The translations under genes were made by a program, and so were the position numbers. From Comamonadaceae bacterium (GTDB lineage: Bacteria; Pseudomonadota; Gammaproteobacteria; Burkholderiales; Burkholderiaceae_C), in contig JAIXUC010000026.1 in the NCBI GenBank assembly GCA_027483665.1, forward strand, positions 62,001 to 126,000: a DNA stretch of 64,000 nucleotides, read 5' to 3'. The stretch's first letter is position 1, and every line of letters starts with the position of its first letter. Shown here piece after piece: positions 57,808-64,000 of the stretch. The notes below the pieces were generated by a model, which was not told where the DNA came from, did not search any database, and saw only the letters and a program-made list of their open reading frames with translations.

Positions 57808-58788
57808 TTAGCCAGTCCAACGGGCCAAGGCCAGCAGCGCCAGCACCAGAACCCACAGCACCACAGACCGCCAGACTAAACCCACCAAGGCGCGCAAATG
57901 GGCCGGGTCTGGCGTATCGCCAACAGGAAGTACGCCTGCCATGAGGGTGTCTTCCGCTTGCAACGGCCCGCTCTGAGCAGCGACCGCCATTTGGCGCAAG
58001 CGCTGACCCCCAAGTTGGACCCCCAAAGCACCCGCAGCCGCGGCCAACACCACGCCATCATTGTCCGCAGGGTGTTGCTGCACGTGGCGCCGCCAAGCAT
58101 CGACCGCGTCTTCAAAACTGCCAACGACGGCAAAGCCTACCGCGGTCATCCGCGCGGGAATCCAGTCGATCACCGTCCAAGCCGACTGGGCACAGGCCTT
58201 CAAAGCTTCACTGGGTGGATGTAGAGCGTGCGAATGAAGCCAGTAGCGGGCAGCAAACTCGCCGATGCGGTAGATCACCGCGCCCGCCGGGCCTAGTCCG
58301 AACAAAGCCAGCAGGGTGAACCACGCCAACACCCCAAAAACATGCCGATGGGCCGCAAGCACCGAATGCTCGATCAGCAGGCGCACCAACTCTGGAACAC
58401 CAATATCTCCCGCTCGGACCTGCTGCCACGCGGCCAAGGCCTGTGCCCCGCGACGGGTGTCACCTCGATCGATCGCATCACGCACCTCTGAAAAATGGTG
58501 GCTGAACTGGCGAAAGCCCAGAGTGGCATACAGCACAGCGACATCCCACAACAAGGCGGCAGGCCAGCCCAGTCCTCGCAAGGCAAACTGGTAGACCAAT
58601 GCAACAACAACGGCCGGTACGAGAGCGGCGGCGAACCACACAACCCAAGCACTCTGACGCCGACCTGTGTCGAATTGGCGCGTGGTCCATCGCAGCCACG
58701 TTAAAACCCATGAGTGTGCTGCGTTTCCTCTAGCCAACGGCTTGGCCTGCTCAATGAGCAACGCCATGATGATGGAGAGAAAGCTCAT
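57808..58788 (-). CDS. CobD/CbiB-family (AmpE-like) integral membrane protein
   Basis: A 326-aa inner-membrane protein with four to five hydrophobic helices. The beginning MSFLSIIMALLIEQAKPL and the RQFSHHFSEVRDAIDRGD and TDWIPARMTA-like VIDWIPARMTAVGFAVVG segments are those of the CobD/CbiB family. True CbiB makes adenosylcobinamide phosphate, but no other cobalamin gene is near and Burkholderiales carry this protein with a different, undefined role, similar to AmpE. Its ATG overlaps the Nudix gene stop (ATGA), so the two are coupled. Confidence 0.9.
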   Translation of the reverse strand: MSFLSIIMALLIEQAKPLARGNAAHSWVLTWLRWTTRQFDTGRRQSAWVVWFAAALVPAVVVALVYQFALRGLGWPAALLWDVAVLYATLGFRQFSHHFSEVRDAIDRGDTRRGAQALAAWQQVRAGDIGVPELVRLLIEHSVLAAHRHVFGVLAWFTLLALFGLGPAGAVIYRIGEFAARYWLHSHALHPPSEALKACAQSAWTVIDWIPARMTAVGFAVVGSFEDAVDAWRRHVQQHPADNDGVVLAAAAGALGVQLGGQRLRQMAVAAQSGPLQAEDTLMAGVLPVGDTPDPAHLRALVGLVWRSVVLWVLVLALLALARWTG

Positions 58789-59477
58789 CGCGAAATCATA
58801 GTGGCGGCCAACAGCCCGTACAGGCTACGCAACATTCCAGCCGTAGCGCCCCATATAAAACGAAAGTCACCACCGGGTTCTTGATACGGCATCGACAGCC
58901 AACGGCGGCGTAAGCCGTGCCAGTCATGCTCATGCCATCGGTGAAACCCAGGGTTCATCAGATGGTCCAAGGGAACCTCAAAGATTTGGTCAACTTCGCA
59001 GCGATCAGGTTGTAGCGTCTGGCGACCGCTCCACAACCCCACAACAGGCGTGACATCAAAAGCACTGCCAGTCCTGTAAGTGGGCAAACAACCCAACACA
59101 ATGACGTGATGAGGAGCCAAGCCGACCTCTTCATGCGCCTCGCGCAAAGCTGTGTGCGCCGGGCCGTGATCTTGTGGGTCCACTCGTCCACCGGGAAACG
59201 CGATCTGGCCAGGGTGGTTGTTCAGATGCGCTGCTCTGCGAGTAAGCAAGACGGTGAGCCTATCGCGCATGACTAAGGTCACCAGCACGCTGGCACTTGT
59301 TGGTGCCCTGTCAGTAAAAGGCGGCTCCAACAAATCTTGAGGCGTCCAAGCGCTCCCGTCGGAGAAGCGACGGCACAGCGCATCAGGCGTTAGGTCACTT
59401 GAAACGACAGCCGGGAGATGGTTGTCAATCGCCACGACAGGAATGGCTTCAGCATCAAATCGAGGAACTTGCATCAA
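58785..59477 (-). CDS. CoA pyrophosphatase-type Nudix hydrolase
   Basis: A 230-aa Nudix enzyme that probably cleaves CoA and CoA derivatives to 3',5'-ADP and phosphopantetheine. The Nudix box is FPGGRVDPQDHGPAHTALRE followed by AHEEVGL, with Asp in place of the first Glu of the box, and the CoA-specific upstream segment HLNNHPGQIAFPGG (Nudix UPF0035 motif) is present. The next segment LPTYRTGSAFDVTPVVG is typical of CoA pyrophosphatases. It is 91 bases downstream of rplS but beyond a strong terminator, and its stop overlaps the CobD-like start. A second in-frame ATG follows the first directly. Confidence 0.94.
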   Translation of the reverse strand: MMQVPRFDAEAIPVVAIDNHLPAVVSSDLTPDALCRRFSDGSAWTPQDLLEPPFTDRAPTSASVLVTLVMRDRLTVLLTRRAAHLNNHPGQIAFPGGRVDPQDHGPAHTALREAHEEVGLAPHHVIVLGCLPTYRTGSAFDVTPVVGLWSGRQTLQPDRCEVDQIFEVPLDHLMNPGFHRWHEHDWHGLRRRWLSMPYQEPGGDFRFIWGATAGMLRSLYGLLAATMISR

Positions 59478-59483
59478 AGGTTA

Positions 59484-59516
59484 GAAAAAAAGCCACCACA
59501 TTTGACTGTGATGGCT
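59484..59516 (-). terminator. Rho-independent terminator of the rpsP-rimM-trmD-rplS operon
   Basis: Read on the minus strand, AGCCATCACA (59516-59507) pairs with TGTGGTGGCT (59500-59491), one pair being a wobble, followed by TTTTTTT (59491-59485). It lies 52 bases downstream of rplS and immediately before the Nudix gene, so that gene needs its own promoter. Confidence 0.9.
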
Positions 59517-59568
59517 TCGGTGCAGCAAGTGCATCTTGAAGAGCGGCTTGGTGCCGCATGCATCTGCC

Positions 59569-59949
59569 TTAAGCCGCCGAGGGGGGCGTGGCTCGAGCGG
59601 CCAATTTTTCCTTGATACGAGCCGATTTGCCGCTTCTCTCTCGGAGGTAATACAACTTGGCGCGGCGCACGTCTCCTCGACGCTTGATTTCGATACCGGC
59701 AATCAATGGACTGTAGGTTTGAAAAGTACGCTCAACGCCTTCGCCACTCGAAATTTTGCGCACGATGAAGCTGCTGTTGAGCCCGCGGTTGCGCTTGGCA
59801 ATCACAACGCCCTCGTAGGCCTGTACCCGCTTGCGGTTACCTTCTACGACATTCACGTTGACGATCACCGTGTCACCAGGAGCGAACGCGGGGATGGTCT
59901 TTCCAAGCCGGGAAATTTCCTCTTGCTCGAGGGTTTGAATCAGGTTCAT
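59569..59949 (-). CDS. rplS: 50S ribosomal protein L19
   Basis: A 126-aa ribosomal protein at the 30S-50S interface. The ATG at 59949 begins [16 protein letters not shown], standard for L19; an upstream open frame of 52 codons is not coding. The signature [11 protein letters not shown]-like stretch [18 protein letters not shown] is at the C-terminus, preceded by [13 protein letters not shown]. It is the last gene of the rpsP operon, but 174 bases separate it from trmD, an unusual gap that contains a hairpin (59977-59994). Confidence 0.98.
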   Translation of the reverse strand: MNLIQTLEQEEISRLGKTIPAFAPGDTVIVNVNVVEGNRKRVQAYEGVVIAKRNRGLNSSFIVRKISSGEGVERTFQTYSPLIAGIEIKRRGDVRRAKLYYLRERSGKSARIKEKLAARATPPSAA

Positions 59950-59976
59950 GTTGATCTCTGTGATCTTGCAAGCACC

Positions 59977-59994
59977 AGCGCCGACATTGGCGCT
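59977..59994 (-). promoter_or_regulatory. Hairpin in the rplS leader
   Basis: AGCGCC (59977-59982) pairs perfectly with GGCGCT (59989-59994) around six bases, 28 bases upstream of the rplS start. It may regulate translation of L19 or mark an RNA processing site between trmD and rplS. Confidence 0.4.
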
Positions 59995-60123
59995 TATCTG
60001 GAAAGGTTCTGAGTACCGGTTGTGATTTTTGGCTGCAAACAAGTGCTGCTGCGTAAAAAACTTGGCACAAACCTCTCGGCCTCGCAGAGGATCGAAAAAG
60101 CCCACCAGTGTACAACGGCCGAA

Positions 60124-60879
60124 CTAGCTATCGAGCTTGCCTTGATGCTTGGGCAGTAGATCAGGCCGATTTTTCGCCGTCAGCATCTCGCGCTGGGACG
60201 ACCGCCAAGCTTCAATTTGCGCATGGTGTCCAGACGTCAAGACTTCAGGGACGCGGCGCTCGGATGACCCATCACTCCAAATCTCGGGGCGAGTGAAGTG
60301 GGGGCAATCCAACAAACCGCCCATCGCCGGATTGAAGCTGTCTTGTCGATGGCTTTCCTCGTCTTGCAGTACACCGGGCTGCAAACGCGCAACCCCGTCA
60401 AGGAAAGCCGCTGCTGCCAACTCTCCCCCCGAGATCACAAAGTCACCCAAGCTCAATTGAACATCGACAAAAGCATCCACGAAACGCTGGTCCACCCCCT
60501 CATATCGACCACAGACCAACACGGCTCCAGATGACTCAGCCCAACCTGCGATCGTTTGGTGATTGAGAAGCTGGCCAGCAGGCGAAAACAGCACGACCGG
60601 CGCCAACACCCGCTCAGACCGGTCTGCGCGAATGGCCATCAAACATCTGCGCAGGGGCTCTGCCATCAAAACCATGCCTGGCCCACCGCCAAAGGGCCTG
60701 TCATCTACTCGCCGGTAGGTTCCATCTGCGAAATCCCGAAGGCCCCAAAGACGCACGTCAACCGCAGGGGTCGCCGCCGGTCCAACCGCTCCTGGTTCCT
60801 CAAAGGCGCGACGGGTCACGCCCAGCTTGAGGTACGGCTGAATCAACTCGGGGAAAAGCGTGATGACGTCAAATCGCAT
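60124..60879 (-). CDS. trmD: tRNA (guanine-N1)-methyltransferase TrmD
   Basis: Methylates G37 of tRNAs that read CNN codons, preventing frameshifts; a 251-aa SPOUT-fold enzyme. Motifs are MRFDVITLFPELIQPYL at the start, the knot region FSPAGQLLNHQTIAGW, the SAM-binding LVCGRYEGVDQRFVD and VQLSLGDFVISGGELAA, followed by QDSFNPAMGGLLDCPHFTRP. The length fits the family. It is third in the rpsP-rimM-trmD-rplS operon, 38 bases after rimM. Confidence 0.98.
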   Translation of the reverse strand: MRFDVITLFPELIQPYLKLGVTRRAFEEPGAVGPAATPAVDVRLWGLRDFADGTYRRVDDRPFGGGPGMVLMAEPLRRCLMAIRADRSERVLAPVVLFSPAGQLLNHQTIAGWAESSGAVLVCGRYEGVDQRFVDAFVDVQLSLGDFVISGGELAAAAFLDGVARLQPGVLQDEESHRQDSFNPAMGGLLDCPHFTRPEIWSDGSSERRVPEVLTSGHHAQIEAWRSSQREMLTAKNRPDLLPKHQGKLDS

Positions 60880-60917
60880 GCGAGCTTAGAAGTGCAATCG
60901 ACAAAGACCGCCGCCGA

Positions 60918-61478
60918 TCAGTAGTCAGCTTCCCAATCAACCGTTACCCGCCTTTTGCCGATGTCCACCGCGTCGACAAACGCCGCAACGAAAGGGATCA
61001 ACCGCTCACGGGGCGGATTACTGTCTTCATCCTGCAACACCATCACTGTTTGGGAACCGGCAGAGAGCAGATCGTGGATTCGCCCCAAATTCAGAGCCGA
61101 CCGGTTGAACACTTGGCAGCCGATCAAATCGACCCAGTAGAACTCGTCTTCAGCGGGTGTCGGAAAACTGGACCGACTCACGTAGACCGAGGCACCTTTC
61201 AGTGCGAGAGCCGTATCTCTGTCCACCACCTCTAAAGAAGTGGCTACTACACAACTGCTGTGGCTGCGGGCCTGTTGAACTGGAAGGCAAACAGCTGTAC
61301 GGCGGGCATCGGGGGGGTGCGGGGGCGTCAGGAACCACCGCTTAGACGAGAAAAGCGCCTGAGGGTCTGCGCTGTACGGCAAGATCTTGATCCCGCCTTT
61401 GACACCCCAAGCGTCAACTACTCGCCCTACTTCCACTGCGTCAGCAGGTAGCTCAGCGGGCTCGGCGCCTGGCCACAT
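60918..61478 (-). CDS. rimM: 16S rRNA processing protein RimM
   Basis: A 186-aa 30S maturation factor that binds ribosomal protein S19 and 16S rRNA. The RimM domain starts VEVGRVVDAWGVKGGIKILPYSA (GRVVDAWGVKG is the diagnostic stretch), and the C-terminal PRC-barrel contains EFYWVDLIGCQVFN and RLIPFVAAFVDAVD. About 13 extra residues precede the domain. It is 34 bases downstream of rpsP and 38 bases upstream of trmD, the standard operon order. Confidence 0.97.
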   Translation of the reverse strand: MWPGAEPAELPADAVEVGRVVDAWGVKGGIKILPYSADPQALFSSKRWFLTPPHPPDARRTAVCLPVQQARSHSSCVVATSLEVVDRDTALALKGASVYVSRSSFPTPAEDEFYWVDLIGCQVFNRSALNLGRIHDLLSAGSQTVMVLQDEDSNPPRERLIPFVAAFVDAVDIGKRRVTVDWEADY

Positions 61479-61512
61479 TCCGTGACTGTCCCGCGCTGCC
61501 TACCCGGGTGCC

Positions 61513-61755
61513 TCAAGCGGGCTTTTGTGCCAGCAAGCGTTCAACCGTTGGGGACGCCTGAGCACCGACACCGCGCCAGTATGTCAACCGATCCTGCGCA
61601 ATCCTCAGCTTTTCTTCCCCAGCGACGGCGATAGGGTTGTAAAAACCAATGCGCTCGATGAAGCGCCCATCTCGCCTGGTGCGTTTGTCCGCAACCACTA
61701 CGCTGAAAAACGGCCGGGCTTTAGCTCCGCCACGGGAAAGTCGGATGACGACCAT
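61513..61755 (-). CDS. rpsP: 30S ribosomal protein S16
   Basis: An 80-aa 30S assembly protein. The beginning [20 protein letters not shown] and the [20 protein letters not shown] segment are diagnostic; the C-terminus [20 protein letters not shown] is also typical. It is the first gene of the rpsP-rimM-trmD-rplS operon. Its leader of about 100 bases contains alternative hairpins. Confidence 0.98.
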   Translation of the reverse strand: MVVIRLSRGGAKARPFFSVVVADKRTRRDGRFIERIGFYNPIAVAGEEKLRIAQDRLTYWRGVGAQASPTVERLLAQKPA

Positions 61756-61861
61756 GATTTATCCTTCGGAAGTTGACTGGTTGAACGCCAGCCACAAATT
61801 AAACGCTGAAGCGTGCATCAACAGCACCTGACAGGTGCACGCTGAAAAGCCTGCGAGTATA
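61756..61861 (-). promoter_or_regulatory. Promoter and structured leader of the rpsP operon
   Basis: A TATACT -10 element lies at 61861-61856 on the minus strand. Downstream, AGCGT (61810-61814) can pair with ACGCT at 61803-61807, or, as part of AGCGTGC (61810-61816), with GCACGCT at 61837-61843; the two are mutually exclusive. A third stem, GCACCT-GAC-AGGTGC (61824-61838), competes with the long one. This is the kind of leader used for feedback by ribosomal proteins. The GNAT gene starts at 61873 on the other strand, so the -35 region lies in its coding sequence. Confidence 0.45.
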
Positions 61862-61872
61862 GCCCGACAACC

Positions 61873-62406
61873 ATGCCATTGATCCGACCAAGCCGAGAGC
61901 AGGATGCACCTGCTCTTACCGCCATTTATGCGCACCATGTTCTGCACGGAACTGGCACTTTTGAAATCGAGCCCCCCAGCCTGCAAGACATGGTCACTCG
62001 CCGAGCCGATGTGCTGAGCAAGGGCCTCCCTTATTTGGTACTTGAACACGATGGCATCGTCCTCGGGTTCGCCTACTGCAACTGGTTCAAGCCGCGGCCA
62101 GCCTACAGATTCAGCGCAGAAGATTCGATCTACTTAGCGCCCGGCAGCAGCGGCAAGGGGTGGGGGCGGCTGCTCCTAACCGAGCTGGCGGCCCACGCCC
62201 AACGCACAGGTGTTCGAAAGCTGCTGGCGGTCATTGGTGACTCTGCGAATGCAAGTTCTATTGGCTTGCACCGCTCGGTCGGGTTTACACAAGTTGGGGT
62301 CCTATCTGCGTGTGGATGGAAATTCAATCGCTGGCTAGATATCGTCCTGATGGAAATGGCCATTGGTGAGGGCAGCAGCACGGCGCCAGAACGGATCGCC
62401 ACATGA
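61873..62406 (+). CDS. GNAT-family N-acetyltransferase (phosphinothricin acetyltransferase-like)
   Basis: A 177-aa acetyl-CoA-dependent transferase. It begins IRPSREQDAPALTAIYAHHV, and the segment GTGTFEIEPPS with RRADVLSKGLPYLVLEHDG is typical of the Pat/MddA group that acetylates phosphinothricin, methionine sulfone or similar. The acetyl-CoA P-loop is LAPGSSGKGWGRLLL (Q/R-x-x-G-x-G/A type), and ASSIGLHRSVGFTQVGVL follows. Resistance to a natural toxin is possible, but most members detoxify amino acid analogues. ATGA overlap couples it to the next gene. Divergent from the rpsP operon. Confidence 0.93.
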   Translation: MPLIRPSREQDAPALTAIYAHHVLHGTGTFEIEPPSLQDMVTRRADVLSKGLPYLVLEHDGIVLGFAYCNWFKPRPAYRFSAEDSIYLAPGSSGKGWGRLLLTELAAHAQRTGVRKLLAVIGDSANASSIGLHRSVGFTQVGVLSACGWKFNRWLDIVLMEMAIGEGSSTAPERIAT

Positions 62407-62849
62407 AGAGCAAAACTTTGTCCGCATGGTTGGCGCTCATCGGAGGTCCGTTGGGCCTGCATCTTTTCTACCTCCGTGGGATTCTGGATTGGCGCGCTTG
62501 GCTGCTACCCATTCCAACTGCAGCAGGTCTGTATGGCCTGCAACGGGTGCAGCAGAACGGGCTAGACGACCAACTCAGCTGGCTGCTCATTCCGCTGCTG
62601 GGCTTTACGGTTGCGGGCTGCGCAATGACAGCGATCCGCTATGGCTTGGCTTCGCCAGAACGATGGAACGCCCGGTTTAATCCGGGCGGCGCACCAGGGG
62701 ACAAGGCAGGGTCAACCAACTGGCTCACCGTCGGGGCTTTGATTGCATCTTTGCTTTTGGGCACGACGGTCCTGACAGCCAGTTTGGTATTCAGTTTTCA
62801 ACACTACTTTGAGTACCAGATTGAACAGGCCAGGCTCATTAGTCAGTGA
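62403..62849 (+). CDS. Small integral membrane protein (TM2-domain-like)
   Basis: A 148-aa inner-membrane protein with about four hydrophobic segments (near residues 5-23, 28-45, 58-80 and 107-132). The N-terminal SAWLALIGGPLGLHLFYLRG, with a Gly-rich turn after a helix and the LH-FYLG-like pattern, resembles TM2-domain proteins. Function unknown. The ATG at 62403 overlaps the stop of the acetyltransferase gene, so the two are coupled. It converges with folK. Confidence 0.8.
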   Translation: MKSKTLSAWLALIGGPLGLHLFYLRGILDWRAWLLPIPTAAGLYGLQRVQQNGLDDQLSWLLIPLLGFTVAGCAMTAIRYGLASPERWNARFNPGGAPGDKAGSTNWLTVGALIASLLLGTTVLTASLVFSFQHYFEYQIEQARLISQ

Positions 62850-62873
62850 TCACGCCACGGTAGGCAGGGTGGT

Positions 62874-63356
62874 TTAGGCCCCCTCAGCCCCTACAAGCGC
62901 AATCCTCTGGTCTGACAGGCGCTCTAACTCAGCCGATGTCACCAAGGATGGGTCAATGTCCCTGAGTGGCCGCAAAACGAAAGCGCGGTCGCGCATCCGT
63001 GGATGCGGAACCGTCAATGACTTGCTCCAAATGCGCCCCTGGCCAAAACTCAACAAGTCCAAATCCAAGGTCCGGGGTGCATTTCGGTAACTGCGAACCC
63101 GGCCGGCGCGGCGTTCCAGATGCTGCAACAGGGCCAGCAGGTCGGGGGCACACAACTCCGAGAACACCCGGACGACAGCGTTGACGTAATCGGGACCACC
63201 GGCGGACACAGGCTCACTGCGATAGAGGTGCGATTGCGCCAAAACCTCGAGGCCTTCGCTTGTTCGAAGGGCCTCGATACCTGCCAACACTGCCTGCTGG
63301 GGGTCGCCTAAGTTCGCACCCAGCCCAATGTCAGCCTGTATCTTTTCGCGCCTCAT
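62874..63356 (-). CDS. folK: 2-amino-4-hydroxy-6-hydroxymethyldihydropteridine diphosphokinase
   Basis: HPPK, the folate-pathway enzyme that transfers pyrophosphate from ATP to 6-hydroxymethyl-dihydropterin; 160 aa. The ATG at 63356 (MRREKIQADIGLGANLGDP) is chosen since the fold begins there and the longer upstream frame is unlike the family. Motifs are GLGANLGDPQQAVLAGIEAL, YRSEPVSAGGPDYVNAV and the signature RTLDLDLLSFG, with PHPRMRDRAFVLRPL at the end. It overlaps the 3' end of pcnB by 26 bases; the pcnB-folK pair is common in proteobacteria. Confidence 0.97.
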   Translation of the reverse strand: MRREKIQADIGLGANLGDPQQAVLAGIEALRTSEGLEVLAQSHLYRSEPVSAGGPDYVNAVVRVFSELCAPDLLALLQHLERRAGRVRSYRNAPRTLDLDLLSFGQGRIWSKSLTVPHPRMRDRAFVLRPLRDIDPSLVTSAELERLSDQRIALVGAEGA

Positions 63357-64000
63357 CACGCTCACCCTGTTCACTCTCCAAAAACTCGCCGCCATTGTTG
63401 GGATTGACAGAACCAGAGCGACGGCGACGGCGACGGCGCTTTGCCGGTGCGGCGGGTGCTTCGCCCTGCGGGTCAGGGGACACTGGGTTGGACAAATCCA
63501 CTCCATCGCCTGCTAACAGCGCTGGCTGCTCCAGCTTTGAATCTGAGTCCTTGCCCCGGGCAGCGGCTGGCACACTGGGACGAGTGGTGTCTGGACGGAC
63601 CCTTTTCGCCTTCGGCTGCCTTTGCGCCTGCTCTTGCCGCACCTGATCGGCCAAGTCCTGCCGCACCGTGTCGTCGTCGGTGCTGCTGAACTCTTGCCAC
63701 CATTCAGCGAGAGCTTCATCGATCTCACCCACATCAGCGCGCAAACGCATGAAGTCAAAACCAGCCCTAAAGCGCACTTGTTCGATCAAACCGAATGGTG
63801 CGCTCCCCGTCCGCTTGTCAAAACGGGGTTGCATCATCCAGATTTCCCGCATGTCGGCCGCGAGCTTTCCGCGCCCAGAAACATCGCCGATTCGCGCCTC
63901 AAAAACCTCGTCGATCGCGTCCTGCAATGCCGCATAGGGAGGTTGGCCACGTCCACTGCGCCGTTGCCAGGAATCTCTGACGTCTGCCCACAATACACAG
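63331..64000 (-). CDS. pcnB: Poly(A) polymerase, C-terminal part (5' end outside window)
   Basis: The 3' part of a poly(A) polymerase I gene; the frame remains open to the last base of the window. PcnB adds poly(A) to RNA 3' ends and so marks them for decay. The visible segment is the PolyA_pol arginine-rich C-terminal region: WADVRDSWQRRSGRGQPPY, then FDKRTGSAPFGLIEQVRFRAGFDF (written in part) and ALAEWWQEFSS. The end carries the Arg-rich RNA-binding tract KRRRRRRRSGS and a low-complexity tail. The catalytic nucleotidyltransferase domain lies outside. Its stop overlaps the folK start by 26 bases. Confidence 0.93.
   Translation of the reverse strand, partial: CVLWADVRDSWQRRSGRGQPPYAALQDAIDEVFEARIGDVSGRGKLAADMREIWMMQPRFDKRTGSAPFGLIEQVRFRAGFDFMRLRADVGEIDEALAEWWQEFSSTDDDTVRQDLADQVRQEQAQRQPKAKRVRPDTTRPSVPAAARGKDSDSKLEQPALLAGDGVDLSNPVSPDPQGEAPAAPAKRRRRRRRSGSVNPNNGGEFLESEQGERDEARKDTG

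Noticed and set aside
57808-58788. True cobalamin biosynthesis CbiB
   Set aside because: No other cobalamin gene is present, and the protein matches the divergent Burkholderiales group instead.
1-64000. CRISPR array, intact insertion sequence or prophage
   Set aside because: No regularly spaced repeats, no transposase and no phage structural genes were recognised; the only mobile trace is the integrase fragment near 31 kb.

Overview
The window looks like a chromosome segment of a betaproteobacterium of the order Burkholderiales, most likely a Comamonadaceae relative (Hydrogenophaga/Rhodoferax/Acidovorax type). This is inferred from the high-GC coding style and from gene neighbourhoods typical of that family: a Rieske oxygenase opposite xseB-ispA-dxs, thrB followed by a BPSS1780-type membrane protein, rpsP-rimM-trmD-rplS, pcnB-folK, and a CobD/CbiB-like protein with a Nudix hydrolase. 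No species call is possible from the sequence alone.

Layout. 1-7.7 kb is a signalling block: the 3' part of a chemoreceptor gene, a receiver-DUF3369-GGDEF-EAL protein, a second chemoreceptor, and on the other strand a small STAS-like protein translationally coupled to a GAF/PAS histidine kinase. 7.8-11.5 kb encodes a TRAP transporter whose binding protein is convergent to the two permease genes across a hairpin terminator. 11.7-28.9 kb is mostly housekeeping: dxs-ispA-xseB (isoprenoid precursors), a Rieske oxygenase with a structured leader, an EamA exporter, a sulfurtransferase, polA, thrB, a membrane protein, a FecR-like exported protein, a TPR protein, a UvrD-type helicase, an exported CxxC protein and guaC. 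28.9-30.7 kb holds an alpha/beta hydrolase and a 6PGDH-like dehydrogenase.

A tRNA-Lys(CTT) at 30.8 kb is followed by TTTGGCACA repeats and a 38-codon remnant of an integrase N-terminus. This marks an old integration site and opens an accessory islet (about 31-36.5 kb) with a LysR regulator, an NTF2-like protein, a lipoprotein metallo-beta-lactamase-fold hydrolase, an AraC regulator, an exported protoglobin and a CPGC thioredoxin-like protein. 36.7-47.8 kb encodes most of a type II secretion system (gspG, F, E, D, N, M, L, K, J, I, C) with gspG and gspC facing the other way. 47.9-52.8 kb carries a DUF1800 lipoprotein and a Tat-exported DUF1501 protein, preceded by a degenerate receiver protein and a divergent Crp/Fnr-type regulator.

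The end of the window (52.9-64 kb) is again core genome: a DEAD-box helicase with an altered motif II (DEGD), orn, an M48 protease, pterin dehydratase, rsgA, a CobD/CbiB-like protein, a Nudix hydrolase, the rpsP-rimM-trmD-rplS operon, a GNAT acetyltransferase, a small membrane protein, folK and the 3' part of pcnB. The most promising places for undescribed biology are the exported protoglobin islet, the pseudo-receiver/Crp/DUF1800/DUF1501 cluster beside the type II secretion genes, and three structured 5' leaders (Rieske oxygenase, guaC, rpsP).
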